DNA from: a virus
Length of the DNA: 64,000 bases
IMG/VR virus record: IMGVR_UViG_3300042869_001172
Span: 113,649 to 177,648 of that record
Strand: one strand, 5' to 3'
Under the pieces are notes generated by a model, which did no database searches, had not been told where the DNA came from, and worked only from the letters and a program-made list of their open reading frames with translations. A program made the translations under genes and the position numbers. Position 1 is the stretch's first letter; each line of letters begins with the position of its first letter. Below, in pieces: positions 36,118 to 44,083 of this stretch.

Positions 36118-36715
36118 CATAATCCAATTTGGAAATTTTATACCAAAAGGTAAACAAAAAAGGAAAAAACAAATAATCCTGTGTCATACTACGAGGGAGG
36201 TTCAAGAATATTTAACCTCCCTTAAACATAGGTATAATGGTCATTATGATAAAATACCGAATTATGTTTTAACTAGAAAGGGTGAGATACTACAACTATT
36301 ACCCGACAATACCTATTCAAACTATACCAATAATGAACAAATTAATAAGAACTCAATTATTATCTGTTTGGAAAATTTAGGTTGGTTAGAAAAGAAACCA
36401 TTAACAAACTATTATATTAACTGGAAAGGAAGTATTTATAATGAGAAAGCGTTTGAAAAAAAATGGAGAGATTTCTTTTTTTGGCAACCATATACACCGA
36501 TTCAGATAGAAATGACTGCTGAGTTATGTAAACATTTGTCAGAATCCCTTAACATTGAAAAAAGATGTGTTGGTCACAATACCCGGTTCGAAGGGGTGTC
36601 TAACTACGAGGGAATTGTAAGTAAGAGTAATTATGACTCAACCTATACGGATTTAAATCCATCATTCAATTTTGAAACCTTTATAAAACATTTAGAAAAT
36701 GAGCAATTTAATTAA
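36110..36715 (+). CDS. N-acetylmuramoyl-L-alanine amidase-like endolysin
   Basis: A 201-residue protein with the Amidase_2/PGRP plan. First zinc ligand is the His of I-I-L-C-H-T-T near residue 25. Then comes a Y-V-L-T-R-K-G-E-I strand with substrate-binding look, and a later H-N-T in C-V-G-H-N-T-R near 160-163. It should cleave the amide between N-acetylmuramic acid and the stem peptide. No signal peptide, so it would need a holin. It lies among membrane and spanin-like genes, which supports an endolysin role. Confidence 0.65.
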   Translation: MPNIIQFGNFIPKGKQKRKKQIILCHTTREVQEYLTSLKHRYNGHYDKIPNYVLTRKGEILQLLPDNTYSNYTNNEQINKNSIIICLENLGWLEKKPLTNYYINWKGSIYNEKAFEKKWRDFFFWQPYTPIQIEMTAELCKHLSESLNIEKRCVGHNTRFEGVSNYEGIVSKSNYDSTYTDLNPSFNFETFIKHLENEQFN

Positions 36716-37274
36716 CGAAAGATACGATGAAATGAAATCTCTGTTACAAAAATCAAGAATGATTATAGAACAGGGCGGACAAATAAATGTTGCGAAAGAT
36801 GTGGAATCACGTCTTCAACAAGACCAAGAATATGAAACTGCGGACAATGGAGTTGAAATAGGTGATGAAATATCGTCACCAAGAGATAAACAACAGAAAT
36901 ATAGAATATCAGGAGGGATATTGGCTCTTCACGGGAAAGACCGAAGTGAATTAGATATAACTACTGATGAGAAATTGGCGTTTCAAGAAACTATGGATGA
37001 ATTTCTTGATGAAGTATCCGGACTTGTAGATTTTAATACTTTGAATGTTTATCCTATTAATGTTGAATGGTCCGGTAAATTAATTGATGAAGATATTGAC
37101 TTTATTTTTACAATTGGTGAAGATAGTGGGGTGTATATTAATGGTCAAATGATTAAATTAGATAAAGACTTCATAGATACAATTAATAAACTTCAACAAT
37201 ATTACCAAAAATTCAAATCTAAATGGGGTAGAGTTTTGTCTAATAGAAAGAAAACATCAGAATCACCTGAATAA
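36699..37274 (+). CDS. hypothetical protein, possibly head-associated
   Basis: A 191-residue protein overlapping the amidase by 17 nt. The N-terminus (M-K-S-L-L-Q-K-S-R-M-I-I-E-Q-G-G near residues 11-26) has the hydrophobic helix and I-I-E-Q pattern of the capsid-targeting-like group. The rest is an alpha/beta domain with several acidic patches (F-L-D-E-V-S-G-L-V-D-F) and a helical C-terminus. No named family. Head association is an inference from the N-terminal pattern only. Confidence 0.5.
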   Translation: MSNLINERYDEMKSLLQKSRMIIEQGGQINVAKDVESRLQQDQEYETADNGVEIGDEISSPRDKQQKYRISGGILALHGKDRSELDITTDEKLAFQETMDEFLDEVSGLVDFNTLNVYPINVEWSGKLIDEDIDFIFTIGEDSGVYINGQMIKLDKDFIDTINKLQQYYQKFKSKWGRVLSNRKKTSESPE

Positions 37275-37621
37275 TGAAAGATATTGTAAGTAATAACAAG
37301 CAAAATATATTATTAATTATCGTTATTGTGTTGGCGGGATGGAATATTTTGACAACTAATGGTGTTAAAACAGATGTTAAATTATACAAAAAACAGATTG
37401 AATCAATCCAAAAGGATGTTGATTCTGCTAAGGCGGTTAATAAAGGAATTGATATTAAAATTGATTCGGTAAAAGGTAACGTGTTTAAAATTACAAAAGA
37501 AATTCACCAAATAGATAATAACATAACAATAATTAAAAAACAAACGAATGAAAAAGTTAATAGTGTTGACACTCTTACTACTAACGAGCTTGAGCAGTTT
37601 TTCACAAACAGATACGACTAA
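37274..37621 (+). CDS. membrane-anchored coiled-coil protein, inner-spanin candidate
   Basis: A 115-residue protein with one transmembrane helix near residues 11-28 (L-L-I-I-V-I-V-L-A-G-W) and a long coiled-coil ectodomain, the plan of an Rz-type inner-membrane spanin. Its last 74 nt overlap the start of the next gene in another frame, as in Rz/Rz1 pairs. It starts at the 1-nt stop-start junction with the previous gene. Spanin role is an inference from architecture and neighbours. Confidence 0.55.
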   Translation: MKDIVSNNKQNILLIIVIVLAGWNILTTNGVKTDVKLYKKQIESIQKDVDSAKAVNKGIDIKIDSVKGNVFKITKEIHQIDNNITIIKKQTNEKVNSVDTLTTNELEQFFTNRYD

Positions 37622-37952
37622 GGTTAGGTTAAAAGTTCCGGTTGCTAAATTAGCAATAAAAGATATTATTAAAGGTGATGGATGTCAGTTGGAGTTGAAA
37701 GAAACTCAAAAAAAATTAATCAAAACGGAAGAAAGAGAAAAAGAAAAAGATTCTCATATTGTTTTTCTTGAAGAGAAAGATAAGAATAATAATTTTATGT
37801 TAGGTAAAAAAGACGAACAATTAAAAGTGTCTGAAGAATTAACAAATAGTTTACATAAAGAACTTAAAGGCCAGAGAAATAAAACTTTCTTATGGAAAGT
37901 TGGGACTTTTCTTGGAGTTATAACAACAACATATCTAATAATAGTTAAATAA
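37548..37952 (+). CDS. secreted protein with C-terminal membrane helix, outer-spanin candidate
   Basis: A 134-residue protein with a clear signal peptide (M-K-K-L-I-V-L-T-L-L-L-L-T-S-L-S-S-F-S-Q), whose S-F-S-Q end is typical of Bacteroidota export signals. A coiled-coil middle follows and then a C-terminal hydrophobic helix near residues 114-133. It overlaps the upstream inner-spanin candidate by 74 nt. The N-export plus C-anchor plan recalls single-protein u-spanins, but there is no lipobox Cys. Lysis role is inferred. Confidence 0.55.
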   Translation: MKKLIVLTLLLLTSLSSFSQTDTTKVRLKVPVAKLAIKDIIKGDGCQLELKETQKKLIKTEEREKEKDSHIVFLEEKDKNNNFMLGKKDEQLKVSEELTNSLHKELKGQRNKTFLWKVGTFLGVITTTYLIIVK

Positions 37953-37954
37953 TT

Positions 37955-38200
37955 ATGGCGTTAACAACCACGGATAAGAAAGAAATTGAGACAATGATTC
38001 GTAAAGAAATTAGAGACTTTATGGGTAATAGTACTTTAAAACAATTTGAGGACAAATTGTTGGATAGAATTGGTCGAGAAATAAAACGAGGAAAGCTCGA
38101 AGGTGATGTTAAAGACATCACATTAAGAATGTTCCGTGAGTTCTATCAATTTATGTGGATGAATAGAAGTTATTGGGAACCAAGATTAAAAAATGCGTAA
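37955..38200 (+). CDS. small helical protein
   Basis: An 81-residue helical protein (M-A-L-T-T-T-D-K-K-E-I) with a Lys/Glu-rich first half and R-M-F-R-E-F-Y-Q-F-M-W-M then R-S-Y-W-E-P-R-L-K-N near the end. The aromatic C-terminus looks conserved and protein-binding. It overlaps the next gene by 8 nt. I recall similar small proteins in T4-like environmental phages, without function. Confidence 0.55.
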   Translation: MALTTTDKKEIETMIRKEIRDFMGNSTLKQFEDKLLDRIGREIKRGKLEGDVKDITLRMFREFYQFMWMNRSYWEPRLKNA

Positions 38201-39254
38201 CATGGATTCATCAGCTAATTTATTTAAAAAAAGTTTGGAAAAGGCCTATACCAGTCCGGGGATGTCATTAAATAGTGATACAATGAAAGATATAACAAAA
38301 TACAAACAATCATTCAAAGAGAATGACGATGAAGGAGAAAAAGAAACAAAATATTTAGACATTCAAGATATGATACCTTTATTAAGAAAACAACTCATGA
38401 AAGGTACTAAGGTTGACCAAGAACAAAAAAAAGAAAGGGCTAAATCTAAAGGGGAACCTAATGAAGCTACTGGCTCAGGCTCATCAGGGGCTTATTCAGC
38501 TCCAATGTTTTCTGGGGAAGAACCTAATTTAGATAAAGTTGAAACAAAGGAATCTCCAAATGGACGTATAAGCCCTATTGGGTTTTCTGATGAATATATT
38601 AAGAAAAGTAATTCTGAGAAAAAAGGAGTTACTGAGGACCTTGGGCGATGGTTTAAAGAAAAATGGGTTGATGTTAGTAAAAAAGTTGATGGTAAACATC
38701 CTCCTTGTGGGAGAAAAGATGCTGACGGTAAGTCATACCCTAAATGTAGACCATCTAAAAAAGTATCCAAAGATACTCCAAAAGTCGTATCATCCTATGA
38801 TAAAGATGAGAAAGAAAAAATGACTCAACAAAAAAGAAGAGCGGAGAGAAAAAACCCAAAAATTGGTAAAGGTAACAAACCAACCATGACTCATTATGAT
38901 GAGTCAATCAATGTTAAAGAACAAATTGAAAAGGTCGAAGCAACAGAAGCGACAGGTTCAGGTTCAAGTGGTGGTTATGAGAGTCCCGCTATGTGGGCAA
39001 AATCGACTAAGAAAAAAGATTGGGGACCAAGTAGAAAGACTCAAATACCTGGTGGGGGTTTTGTTAAAGTTAAGAAAAAGTGTACTAAGTTCCCATATTG
39101 TAACCAAGGGGATATCAACGCACTTAAAATAACTAAAAATGAATCAGTTAAAGAGGCTATCAAACAAGTTGCAAGTAAAATGGGGGTTAATGAAAACATT
39201 ATTATAACTATTTTGGAACACGAATACGAAAAAGTTAATAAAAGACACAAATAA
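38193..39254 (+). CDS. Lys-rich protein with DUF5872-like segment, candidate head protein
   Basis: A 353-residue basic, mostly disordered protein. Two copies of E-A-T-G-S-G-S-S-G-(A/G)-Y lie near residues 90-100 and 251-261. Near residues 149-190 is a segment resembling DUF5872: E-K-W-V-D-V, P-C-G-R, then Y-P-K-C-R-P-S-K. The C-terminus is helical. Composition (Lys, Gly, Ser) suggests nucleic-acid or scaffold binding. Adjacent genes carry capsid-targeting-like motifs, so a head-internal role is possible. Not established. Confidence 0.55.
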   Translation: MRNMDSSANLFKKSLEKAYTSPGMSLNSDTMKDITKYKQSFKENDDEGEKETKYLDIQDMIPLLRKQLMKGTKVDQEQKKERAKSKGEPNEATGSGSSGAYSAPMFSGEEPNLDKVETKESPNGRISPIGFSDEYIKKSNSEKKGVTEDLGRWFKEKWVDVSKKVDGKHPPCGRKDADGKSYPKCRPSKKVSKDTPKVVSSYDKDEKEKMTQQKRRAERKNPKIGKGNKPTMTHYDESINVKEQIEKVEATEATGSGSSGGYESPAMWAKSTKKKDWGPSRKTQIPGGGFVKVKKKCTKFPYCNQGDINALKITKNESVKEAIKQVASKMGVNENIIITILEHEYEKVNKRHK

Positions 39255-39257
39255 AGA

Positions 39258-39264
39258 TATTTAT
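39258..39264 (+). promoter_or_regulatory. late-type promoter box TATTTAT
   Basis: GATATTTATT context; the box lies 16 nt before the ATG at 39281. Confidence 0.55.
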
Positions 39265-39280
39265 TAAATAAAATACACGA

Positions 39281-40408
39281 ATGGATAATTTTAAAAATCA
39301 TATTGATAAGTTAGTTTCAAAAGTACTTAATGAGGAAATTGAAAGTAAAGTTAAACAAATCACCCAAGAGATGAGTGGGGAATGGACTGAAATTGAAATG
39401 GGAGAAGGTCTTAAAGGTGGTCAAAAGAAACTTGATGTTGCAAAACCAAAAGGTAAAATAACAGGGGCTGATTTTAAAAAACTTAGAAAAACTAAGGAAT
39501 CTGAAGTTAGTAAGAAATATGGTGGTAAATACGGTATGGGAGAACAAGAAACAGAAGAAGGAAACGCTTTTTCAGGGGCTTTGGCAGATGCAAAGAAAAG
39601 CGGTAAAGATTCTTTTGAAGTTGACGGTAAAAAATATTCGGTTAAAGAAAATAAAGGGTCGTTGAAATTAACTGAAAATGAGTTAATAGATATGATTGAA
39701 AAAATAGTAATGGAACAGAAAGTTAAGGATATTGATGAGAAAGAAAATATTAGTAAAAAAACACCTCAAGGATTAAAAGACACTGATAGAGTTTTAACAC
39801 AAAATAAAAAGGTAAATGATGACCACACAAAGGAAGTTGTTAAAAAGATGAAAGAATATCTTAAAGATATGACTAAAGCGGATTACAATGAGAATCCTGA
39901 AGATTTCCCACGAAGTAATTATGATATTGACAAAGATGAAAAGGTTATGAAATATAATCCATCGGATGCGGTTGAAGAATATATTGAAGCGTTTTCATAT
40001 CCTGGTATGACAAATCTTGTTTATGATGAAATTAAACCGGATGATGAAAAGATAGATAAATACCTTAAGGGTGACTCAACAACTGGAAACGCTGTAACAG
40101 ATAAAGATGGTAAGGCTTTGGGTAATGTTACTAAAAGTAAAGTTGGGGATAGATTTAAAAAGAACTATGATGAAAACTTATATGGGGCGGAACAAATGAA
40201 CGGTTCGTATAAAAGAGTGCCACAACCTGTAGATGTTGCTGGTGAAAAAACTGAAAGTGGTTCGTTAAGTTCAAAAAAAGGTTCAGTTGCTAAGGCTAAT
40301 AGTATTTTAAACAAACTCGAATCAACTGAAAACAAAAAAGACAAAATTGTTTCTGAAGAGATGGCTAAGATGAAAAACTTAATCGGGTACAATAGAAAAA
40401 CACAATAA
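39281..40408 (+). CDS. candidate capsid-packaged protein with repeated targeting-like motif
   Basis: A 375-residue Lys/Glu/Asp-rich protein. The N-terminus (I-D-K-L-V-S-K-V-L-N-E-E-I) is an amphipathic helix ending in acidic residues. A second motif near residues 128-146, L-T-E-N-E-L-I-D-M-I-E-K-I-V-M-E-Q, is nearly the N-terminus of the LysM protein at 59422. Both resemble T4 capsid-targeting or prohead-protease sites. A late-type box lies 16 nt upstream. Low hydrophobic content suggests a disordered internal head or scaffold protein. All of this is inference from pattern. Confidence 0.55.
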   Translation: MDNFKNHIDKLVSKVLNEEIESKVKQITQEMSGEWTEIEMGEGLKGGQKKLDVAKPKGKITGADFKKLRKTKESEVSKKYGGKYGMGEQETEEGNAFSGALADAKKSGKDSFEVDGKKYSVKENKGSLKLTENELIDMIEKIVMEQKVKDIDEKENISKKTPQGLKDTDRVLTQNKKVNDDHTKEVVKKMKEYLKDMTKADYNENPEDFPRSNYDIDKDEKVMKYNPSDAVEEYIEAFSYPGMTNLVYDEIKPDDEKIDKYLKGDSTTGNAVTDKDGKALGNVTKSKVGDRFKKNYDENLYGAEQMNGSYKRVPQPVDVAGEKTESGSLSSKKGSVAKANSILNKLESTENKKDKIVSEEMAKMKNLIGYNRKTQ

Positions 40409-40436
40409 AAATTCACATTTCGAATGATTATACTAT

Positions 40437-40471
40437 ATTCTCCATAGATGACCTCTATGGAGAATTTTTTT
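40437..40471 (+). terminator. intrinsic terminator that spans the next ORF's ATG
   Basis: A perfect 12-bp stem (40437-40448 with 40454-40465), a 5-nt loop and seven T residues. It ends the 39281 gene. The ATG at 40448 and the ATG at 40457 of the next ORF both lie within it. Confidence 0.8.
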
Positions 40472-40915
40472 AATTATATGACCAAGACAATACCAAAAGA
40501 CGAAATAATAATTTGGTTTAATATACATAATATGTATTATGAAAAAATCGAATTATATGGTGACATATTTAAATCACTAAATTATATTATTGTTGGGACT
40601 TATATGGGAGATGAGCACCGTGAAACTAAAATTATCTTAACTAAAGAAGATAATGAAAATCATTTTGCATGGTGTTGGATTAAAATGATTGATGATTTTC
40701 GTAAAGAAAATATTATAATTGATGAGTATGGTGAACATAGAGACTATTTTATATCTTTTTTCCATGACACTTTTTATAATCAATCAGATAAAAAAGTTCG
40801 AGAGTCTATTGATACTTTTTTAATAGATATTTTTAATGTTGATAAAACTTTTGTTAAACCTGATTTAGATATATTAACTGAATTTTATAAAATACTCCAA
40901 AGGTATGTTGATTAA
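40448..40915 (+). CDS. hypothetical protein, start within a terminator hairpin
   Basis: A protein of up to 155 residues (M-T-S-M-E-N-F-F-N-Y-M). Mixed alpha/beta, with aromatic N-terminal half (I-I-W-F-N-I-H-N-M-Y-Y) and W-C-W-I-K-M near residue 75. Starts are possible at 40448, 40457 or 40478. The first two lie in a 12-bp terminator stem, so translation probably depends on read-through, or uses 40478. No family recognised. Possible regulation by the hairpin is discussed under findings. Confidence 0.5.
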   Translation: MTSMENFFNYMTKTIPKDEIIIWFNIHNMYYEKIELYGDIFKSLNYIIVGTYMGDEHRETKIILTKEDNENHFAWCWIKMIDDFRKENIIIDEYGEHRDYFISFFHDTFYNQSDKKVRESIDTFLIDIFNVDKTFVKPDLDILTEFYKILQRYVD

Positions 40916-40996
40916 AAAAAAACCTTATTGGTATTTACACCAGAGTAAAAAAACTTAATATTCCTCTATAACAATAAACAAAATAACTTTTTAAAA

Positions 40997-41182
40997 ATGG
41001 AAACATTAGAAAAAATCAAAGCGTTGACAGAACAATTATCAGTAGACGCGACAAAATTCTATAACGGAAATAAAAGTGCTGGTACAAGAACTAGAAAATC
41101 CGCTCAAGAATTAAAAACCTTACTTCAAGAATTTAGAATTGAGATACTTGAACATAGTAAAAAAGGGGATGTGAATGCATAA
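40997..41182 (+). CDS. histone H1-like (Hc1-type) protein
   Basis: A 61-residue helical protein. The pattern of acidic N-terminal helix, D-A-T-K-F-Y, then a glycine/basic turn (N-G-N-K-S-A-G-T-R-T-R-K) and Q-E-L-K-T-L-L-Q-E-F-R matches the histone H1-like Hc1 family found in Bacteroidota and Chlamydiae. Those proteins bind and compact DNA. A phage copy may condense its genome or alter host nucleoid. It overlaps the next small membrane-protein gene by 8 nt. Confidence 0.65.
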   Translation: METLEKIKALTEQLSVDATKFYNGNKSAGTRTRKSAQELKTLLQEFRIEILEHSKKGDVNA

Positions 41183-41360
41183 TATTGAAACAATATATCT
41201 TTTTATATTTGTGTTTACAATATTGGTGGTGTTAAAAAACATCACAAAGTTTATAAGAGCCCTGTTATCATCAGAACCAAAACTATTGGTTTATAATAAT
41301 AGGGAACTTATTTTCCTTGGATTATCATTAAGTTATTTAATTACATACATATTACAATGA
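41175..41360 (+). CDS. small membrane protein
   Basis: A 61-residue protein with two hydrophobic helices near residues 6-22 and 44-60, joined by a short basic stretch, so a hairpin topology. It overlaps its neighbours by 8 and 4 nt. No known family. Confidence 0.5.
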   Translation: MHNIETIYLFIFVFTILVVLKNITKFIRALLSSEPKLLVYNNRELIFLGLSLSYLITYILQ

Positions 41361-41815
41361 GTTTTTATAAAGAATTAGCGCCATTTGTGCAATACATACA
41401 TTCAATAAGAAAATTAGAGAACTATTTGAGTTTCGACATGGTATTTCCAACTAAATGGTCATTACCTAAAAGTATAATTGAAGAGGGGCAATCAATTTCA
41501 TTTAATGTTGAGAACCAAAATTCAAAAGGAATAACTTTTGTTTCTCAGATTAATGAGAATGATATTTCAACGATGTTGATTAAAATTGCTAAAATAATTA
41601 AATTGAACAAGGAAAGAGAGTTGAAAGAACAACTTTTTAAACAGACAATTGACCAATTAAAACAAACATTTGAGAAAAATGATTTGGATAAATTACAAAA
41701 TCTTTATTTTGATTTTGAAACGGATACCACACCAAATTTAGATTTAGATGAGCAAAACGGACAAGAGCCAACAACTATTGAATTGGTTGACGAGCGAGAA
41801 GAAGAAGGACGATAG
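41357..41815 (+). CDS. hypothetical protein
   Basis: A 152-residue protein: an N-terminal alpha/beta domain (F-V-Q-Y-I-H-S-I-R-K-L) then a long charged helix and an acidic C-terminal tail (E-E-E-G-R). It overlaps the previous gene by 4 nt and the next by 68 nt. Function unknown. Confidence 0.5.
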   Translation: MSFYKELAPFVQYIHSIRKLENYLSFDMVFPTKWSLPKSIIEEGQSISFNVENQNSKGITFVSQINENDISTMLIKIAKIIKLNKERELKEQLFKQTIDQLKQTFEKNDLDKLQNLYFDFETDTTPNLDLDEQNGQEPTTIELVDEREEEGR

Positions 41816-41942
41816 ACAACTTGAAAATAGTAAGAAACGACTTATTTGGGAGATTAAAAATATAAAGAAAGAGGATATGTTTCCTCAACCTAAAAAAATA
41901 ACATTATGGACGAAAATAAAAATATTGCTCTTGGGGAGTTAG
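41748..41942 (+). CDS. small basic protein
   Basis: A 64-residue basic protein ending in a hydrophobic helix (L-W-T-K-I-K-I-L-L-L-G). It overlaps the upstream gene by 68 nt in another frame and the next by 37 nt. Real-gene status rests on its position in a tight chain of overlapping genes. Confidence 0.45.
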   Translation: MSKTDKSQQLLNWLTSEKKKDDRQLENSKKRLIWEIKNIKKEDMFPQPKKITLWTKIKILLLGS

Positions 41943-42136
41943 AAAAATTGGCGTTAATTGCTGAGTCATGTCAATCTATTTTTAGTGGGAAAGGGACGAT
42001 AGTCTTTGAATTACCAATCGGTGAGTACACTAGCGTAATTAATCATTTTAGAGAAATAGATAGGCATCACAAACAATTTTCCTTAGACATTTCCGGAACC
42101 GAATTCCATTTTATTTTGACTGAAGTGGAGAAGTAA
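41906..42136 (+). CDS. hypothetical protein
   Basis: A 76-residue alpha/beta protein (M-D-E-N-K-N-I-A-L-G) with a clear central strand (G-K-G-T-I-V-F-E-L-P). It overlaps tail to tail (26 nt) with the minus-strand gene that follows. No recognised family. Confidence 0.5.
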   Translation: MDENKNIALGELEKLALIAESCQSIFSGKGTIVFELPIGEYTSVINHFREIDRHHKQFSLDISGTEFHFILTEVEK

Positions 42137-42755
42137 ATTTTCGATATAATATTTTCTTATCAATACCATAAGATTCTAACACACTAAAAAGGTATTTTCT
42201 TTGAGCGGAGGAGTGGTCTTTAACAAAAAGACAATCTCCTCTTTTTATTTTAAAAAAGTACGATGAAAGACTATCGATAAATCTTAACGATTCGAATTCC
42301 GATTTTAAAGTGAAAAGGTTAATTTTCTCATCCTCTTGGATAATAATTTTATTATTGAGACTTGATATCATTTTTAACCCATCTCCTTTTAAATAAGTTT
42401 TAATTAGTTGTTGAGTAGTTATTTTTTTGTTTTTAGTTAAGTCATAAACCCTTTCTTCTTTTTTATAATACCCAATATTAAATAATGTCATCCCATCCTC
42501 TTCAAGTTTAACTTTAGAACTTCTACCATATTCGTCAGTCATATATACAGGGATAAATTGATTATCGCTCAACTCAATTAAACCTAATTCATATCTGGTG
42601 TCCATACCATTTTCAATTTCAACATTAAAAATGACATCATTTGATTCTTTTAATAATTTGTCGTAATATTGTTTAGCTCGTGAAAAGGTTACGAACTTAT
42701 TTATTATTTTTTTACGTTTCTTATTTTTAAACAAGACAACAACATAGTTTACCAT
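42111..42755 (-). CDS. hypothetical protein divergent from dnaJ
   Basis: A 214-residue protein starting M-V-N-Y-V-V-V-L-F. The longer frame from 42803 would enter dnaJ, so ATG 42755 is chosen. The start codon is only 2 nt from that of dnaJ (42758). Alpha/beta composition with a basic N-terminus and several strands; no catalytic motif. Any promoter must lie inside dnaJ. Confidence 0.5.
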   Translation of the reverse strand: MVNYVVVLFKNKKRKKIINKFVTFSRAKQYYDKLLKESNDVIFNVEIENGMDTRYELGLIELSDNQFIPVYMTDEYGRSSKVKLEEDGMTLFNIGYYKKEERVYDLTKNKKITTQQLIKTYLKGDGLKMISSLNNKIIIQEDEKINLFTLKSEFESLRFIDSLSSYFFKIKRGDCLFVKDHSSAQRKYLFSVLESYGIDKKILYRKFTSPLQSK

Positions 42756-42757
42756 AT

Positions 42758-43681
42758 ATGAAAGATTACTACAAAATTTTAGAAGTTGAAGAGAAAGCTT
42801 CACAACAAGATATAAAAAAGAGTTATCGTACTCTATCTAAGAAATATCACCCGGATATAAATCCTGAGGGTGGAGAACAATTTAAAGATATTGCTGAAGC
42901 TTATGATATAATAGGTGATGTGCAAAAACGGGCGCAATATGACCAAACTAAGAATAATCCATTTGCAAATACCGGAGGTCATACATTTGAAGACATATTT
43001 AATCAAATGTTTAATCGAGGTAACGCTCAAAGAACTCGAAGAAAATCTGTACCTGATAAACTAGTTAAAGTGTTTATAGACCCCATTGAATCATATCAAG
43101 GGATTGAAAAGAAAATACAATATTTGAAGGATATCCAATGTGGGGGATGTAGTGGTAATGGTGGACAACAACAAACTTGTACCGGATGTAACGGTGCCGG
43201 ATTTCAAATTAAAACATTTGGAACCGGATTTATGGTTCAACAAATAAGACAATCATGTACGAGTTGTGGTGGTCGAGGTTATACTTTAGTCCATAAATGT
43301 CAAACTTGTAATGGACATGGAACTAAGAGTGAAATGAGTACCGTTAATTTTAAATTACCTAAAGGGGTTGATAGTGGTCAATTTTTAAAATTAGAAAACT
43401 TTGGGGATTTTAAAAATGGAGAAATTGGTGACTTAGTTATTCAAATAGAATTAATTGAAAAAGATGGGTTTGAAAAAATGAATAATGACTTAATTTATAG
43501 TCTATTTCTTGACTTAGAAGGAATAAAAGACGATAAATTAAAAGTACCTCACCCGGATGGTGAATTAATGATAGGTCAACCTAAAATATTTGATACGTCA
43601 AAACCATTAAGACTGAAAGGTAAGGGATATAATGGCGGTGATATGTATGTTAAACTAAATGTGAAATTTGAAAGAAATTAA
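42758..43681 (+). CDS. dnaJ: DnaJ (Hsp40) co-chaperone
   Basis: A 307-residue type I Hsp40. The J domain (residues 1-65) has the H-P-D motif at 31-33. A short Gly/Phe region follows. Then come cysteine repeats C-x-x-C-x-G-x-G near residues 127-195, binding two zincs, and a substrate-binding C-terminal domain. It recruits host DnaK for folding or disassembly; no DnaK gene is in the window. Length is shorter than bacterial DnaJ (about 375) because the C-terminal part is reduced. Divergent from 42111 by 2 nt. Confidence 0.85.
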   Translation: MKDYYKILEVEEKASQQDIKKSYRTLSKKYHPDINPEGGEQFKDIAEAYDIIGDVQKRAQYDQTKNNPFANTGGHTFEDIFNQMFNRGNAQRTRRKSVPDKLVKVFIDPIESYQGIEKKIQYLKDIQCGGCSGNGGQQQTCTGCNGAGFQIKTFGTGFMVQQIRQSCTSCGGRGYTLVHKCQTCNGHGTKSEMSTVNFKLPKGVDSGQFLKLENFGDFKNGEIGDLVIQIELIEKDGFEKMNNDLIYSLFLDLEGIKDDKLKVPHPDGELMIGQPKIFDTSKPLRLKGKGYNGGDMYVKLNVKFERN

Positions 43682-43682
43682 T

Positions 43683-43874
43683 ATGGAAACAGTTGAAGGA
43701 AAAATTATTGAAGAGAACGAAGTTAATCGAGATGGTGGAGGATGTTCATCTTGTAAACAAAAAGGTATTAAAAAGGGGCAAATGGGGTCAGTTATTTTAG
43801 GAATTTATATTATGGGTGCTGCGGTTTATGGTACTATTGTGATGATAAAAAATTTATTATCGTTGTTTAATTAA
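43683..43874 (+). CDS. small membrane protein with C-S-S-C motif
   Basis: A 63-residue protein. Residues about 21-27 carry C-S-S-C-K-Q-K, then a hydrophobic helix near 37-57. The ATG at 43683 falls 1 nt after the dnaJ stop, so it probably shares its transcript. The longer frame from 43668 is less likely. Function unknown. Confidence 0.5.
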   Translation: METVEGKIIEENEVNRDGGGCSSCKQKGIKKGQMGSVILGIYIMGAAVYGTIVMIKNLLSLFN

Positions 43875-43909
43875 TTTACTTTTTAACGCACTTTTACTAT
43901 ACTTTGTGA

Positions 43910-43916
43910 TATTTAT
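43910..43916 (+). promoter_or_regulatory. late-type promoter box TATTTAT
   Basis: TGATATTTATAA context; the box is 5 nt before the ATG at 43922. Confidence 0.55.
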
Positions 43917-43921
43917 AATAT

Positions 43922-44083
43922 ATGGGAAAGATAGGACGACCTAATAAAGAAGACAAAGATAAAAAAGTTAAATATGGGATAAGTATTGACCGATATCTTT
44001 TCGATAAAATGAAAAACGAGGGGGGTAGTATCTCCAAGTTTATTCAAAAATTAGTTAAAGAGTATTATGAGAAAATTGACTGA
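43922..44083 (+). CDS. small ribbon-helix-helix-like protein of a homing cassette
   Basis: A 53-residue basic protein (M-G-K-I-G-R-P-N-K-E ... Y-G-I-S-I-D ... S-I-S-K-F-I-Q-K-L-V-K-E-Y). Strand-helix-helix plan as in MetJ/Arc repressors. The same plan and length occur at 21367. It overlaps the LAGLIDADG gene by 17 nt, exactly as the other overlaps its HNH gene. A shared control or targeting part of two mobile cassettes is inferred. Confidence 0.6.
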   Translation: MGKIGRPNKEDKDKKVKYGISIDRYLFDKMKNEGGSISKFIQKLVKEYYEKID

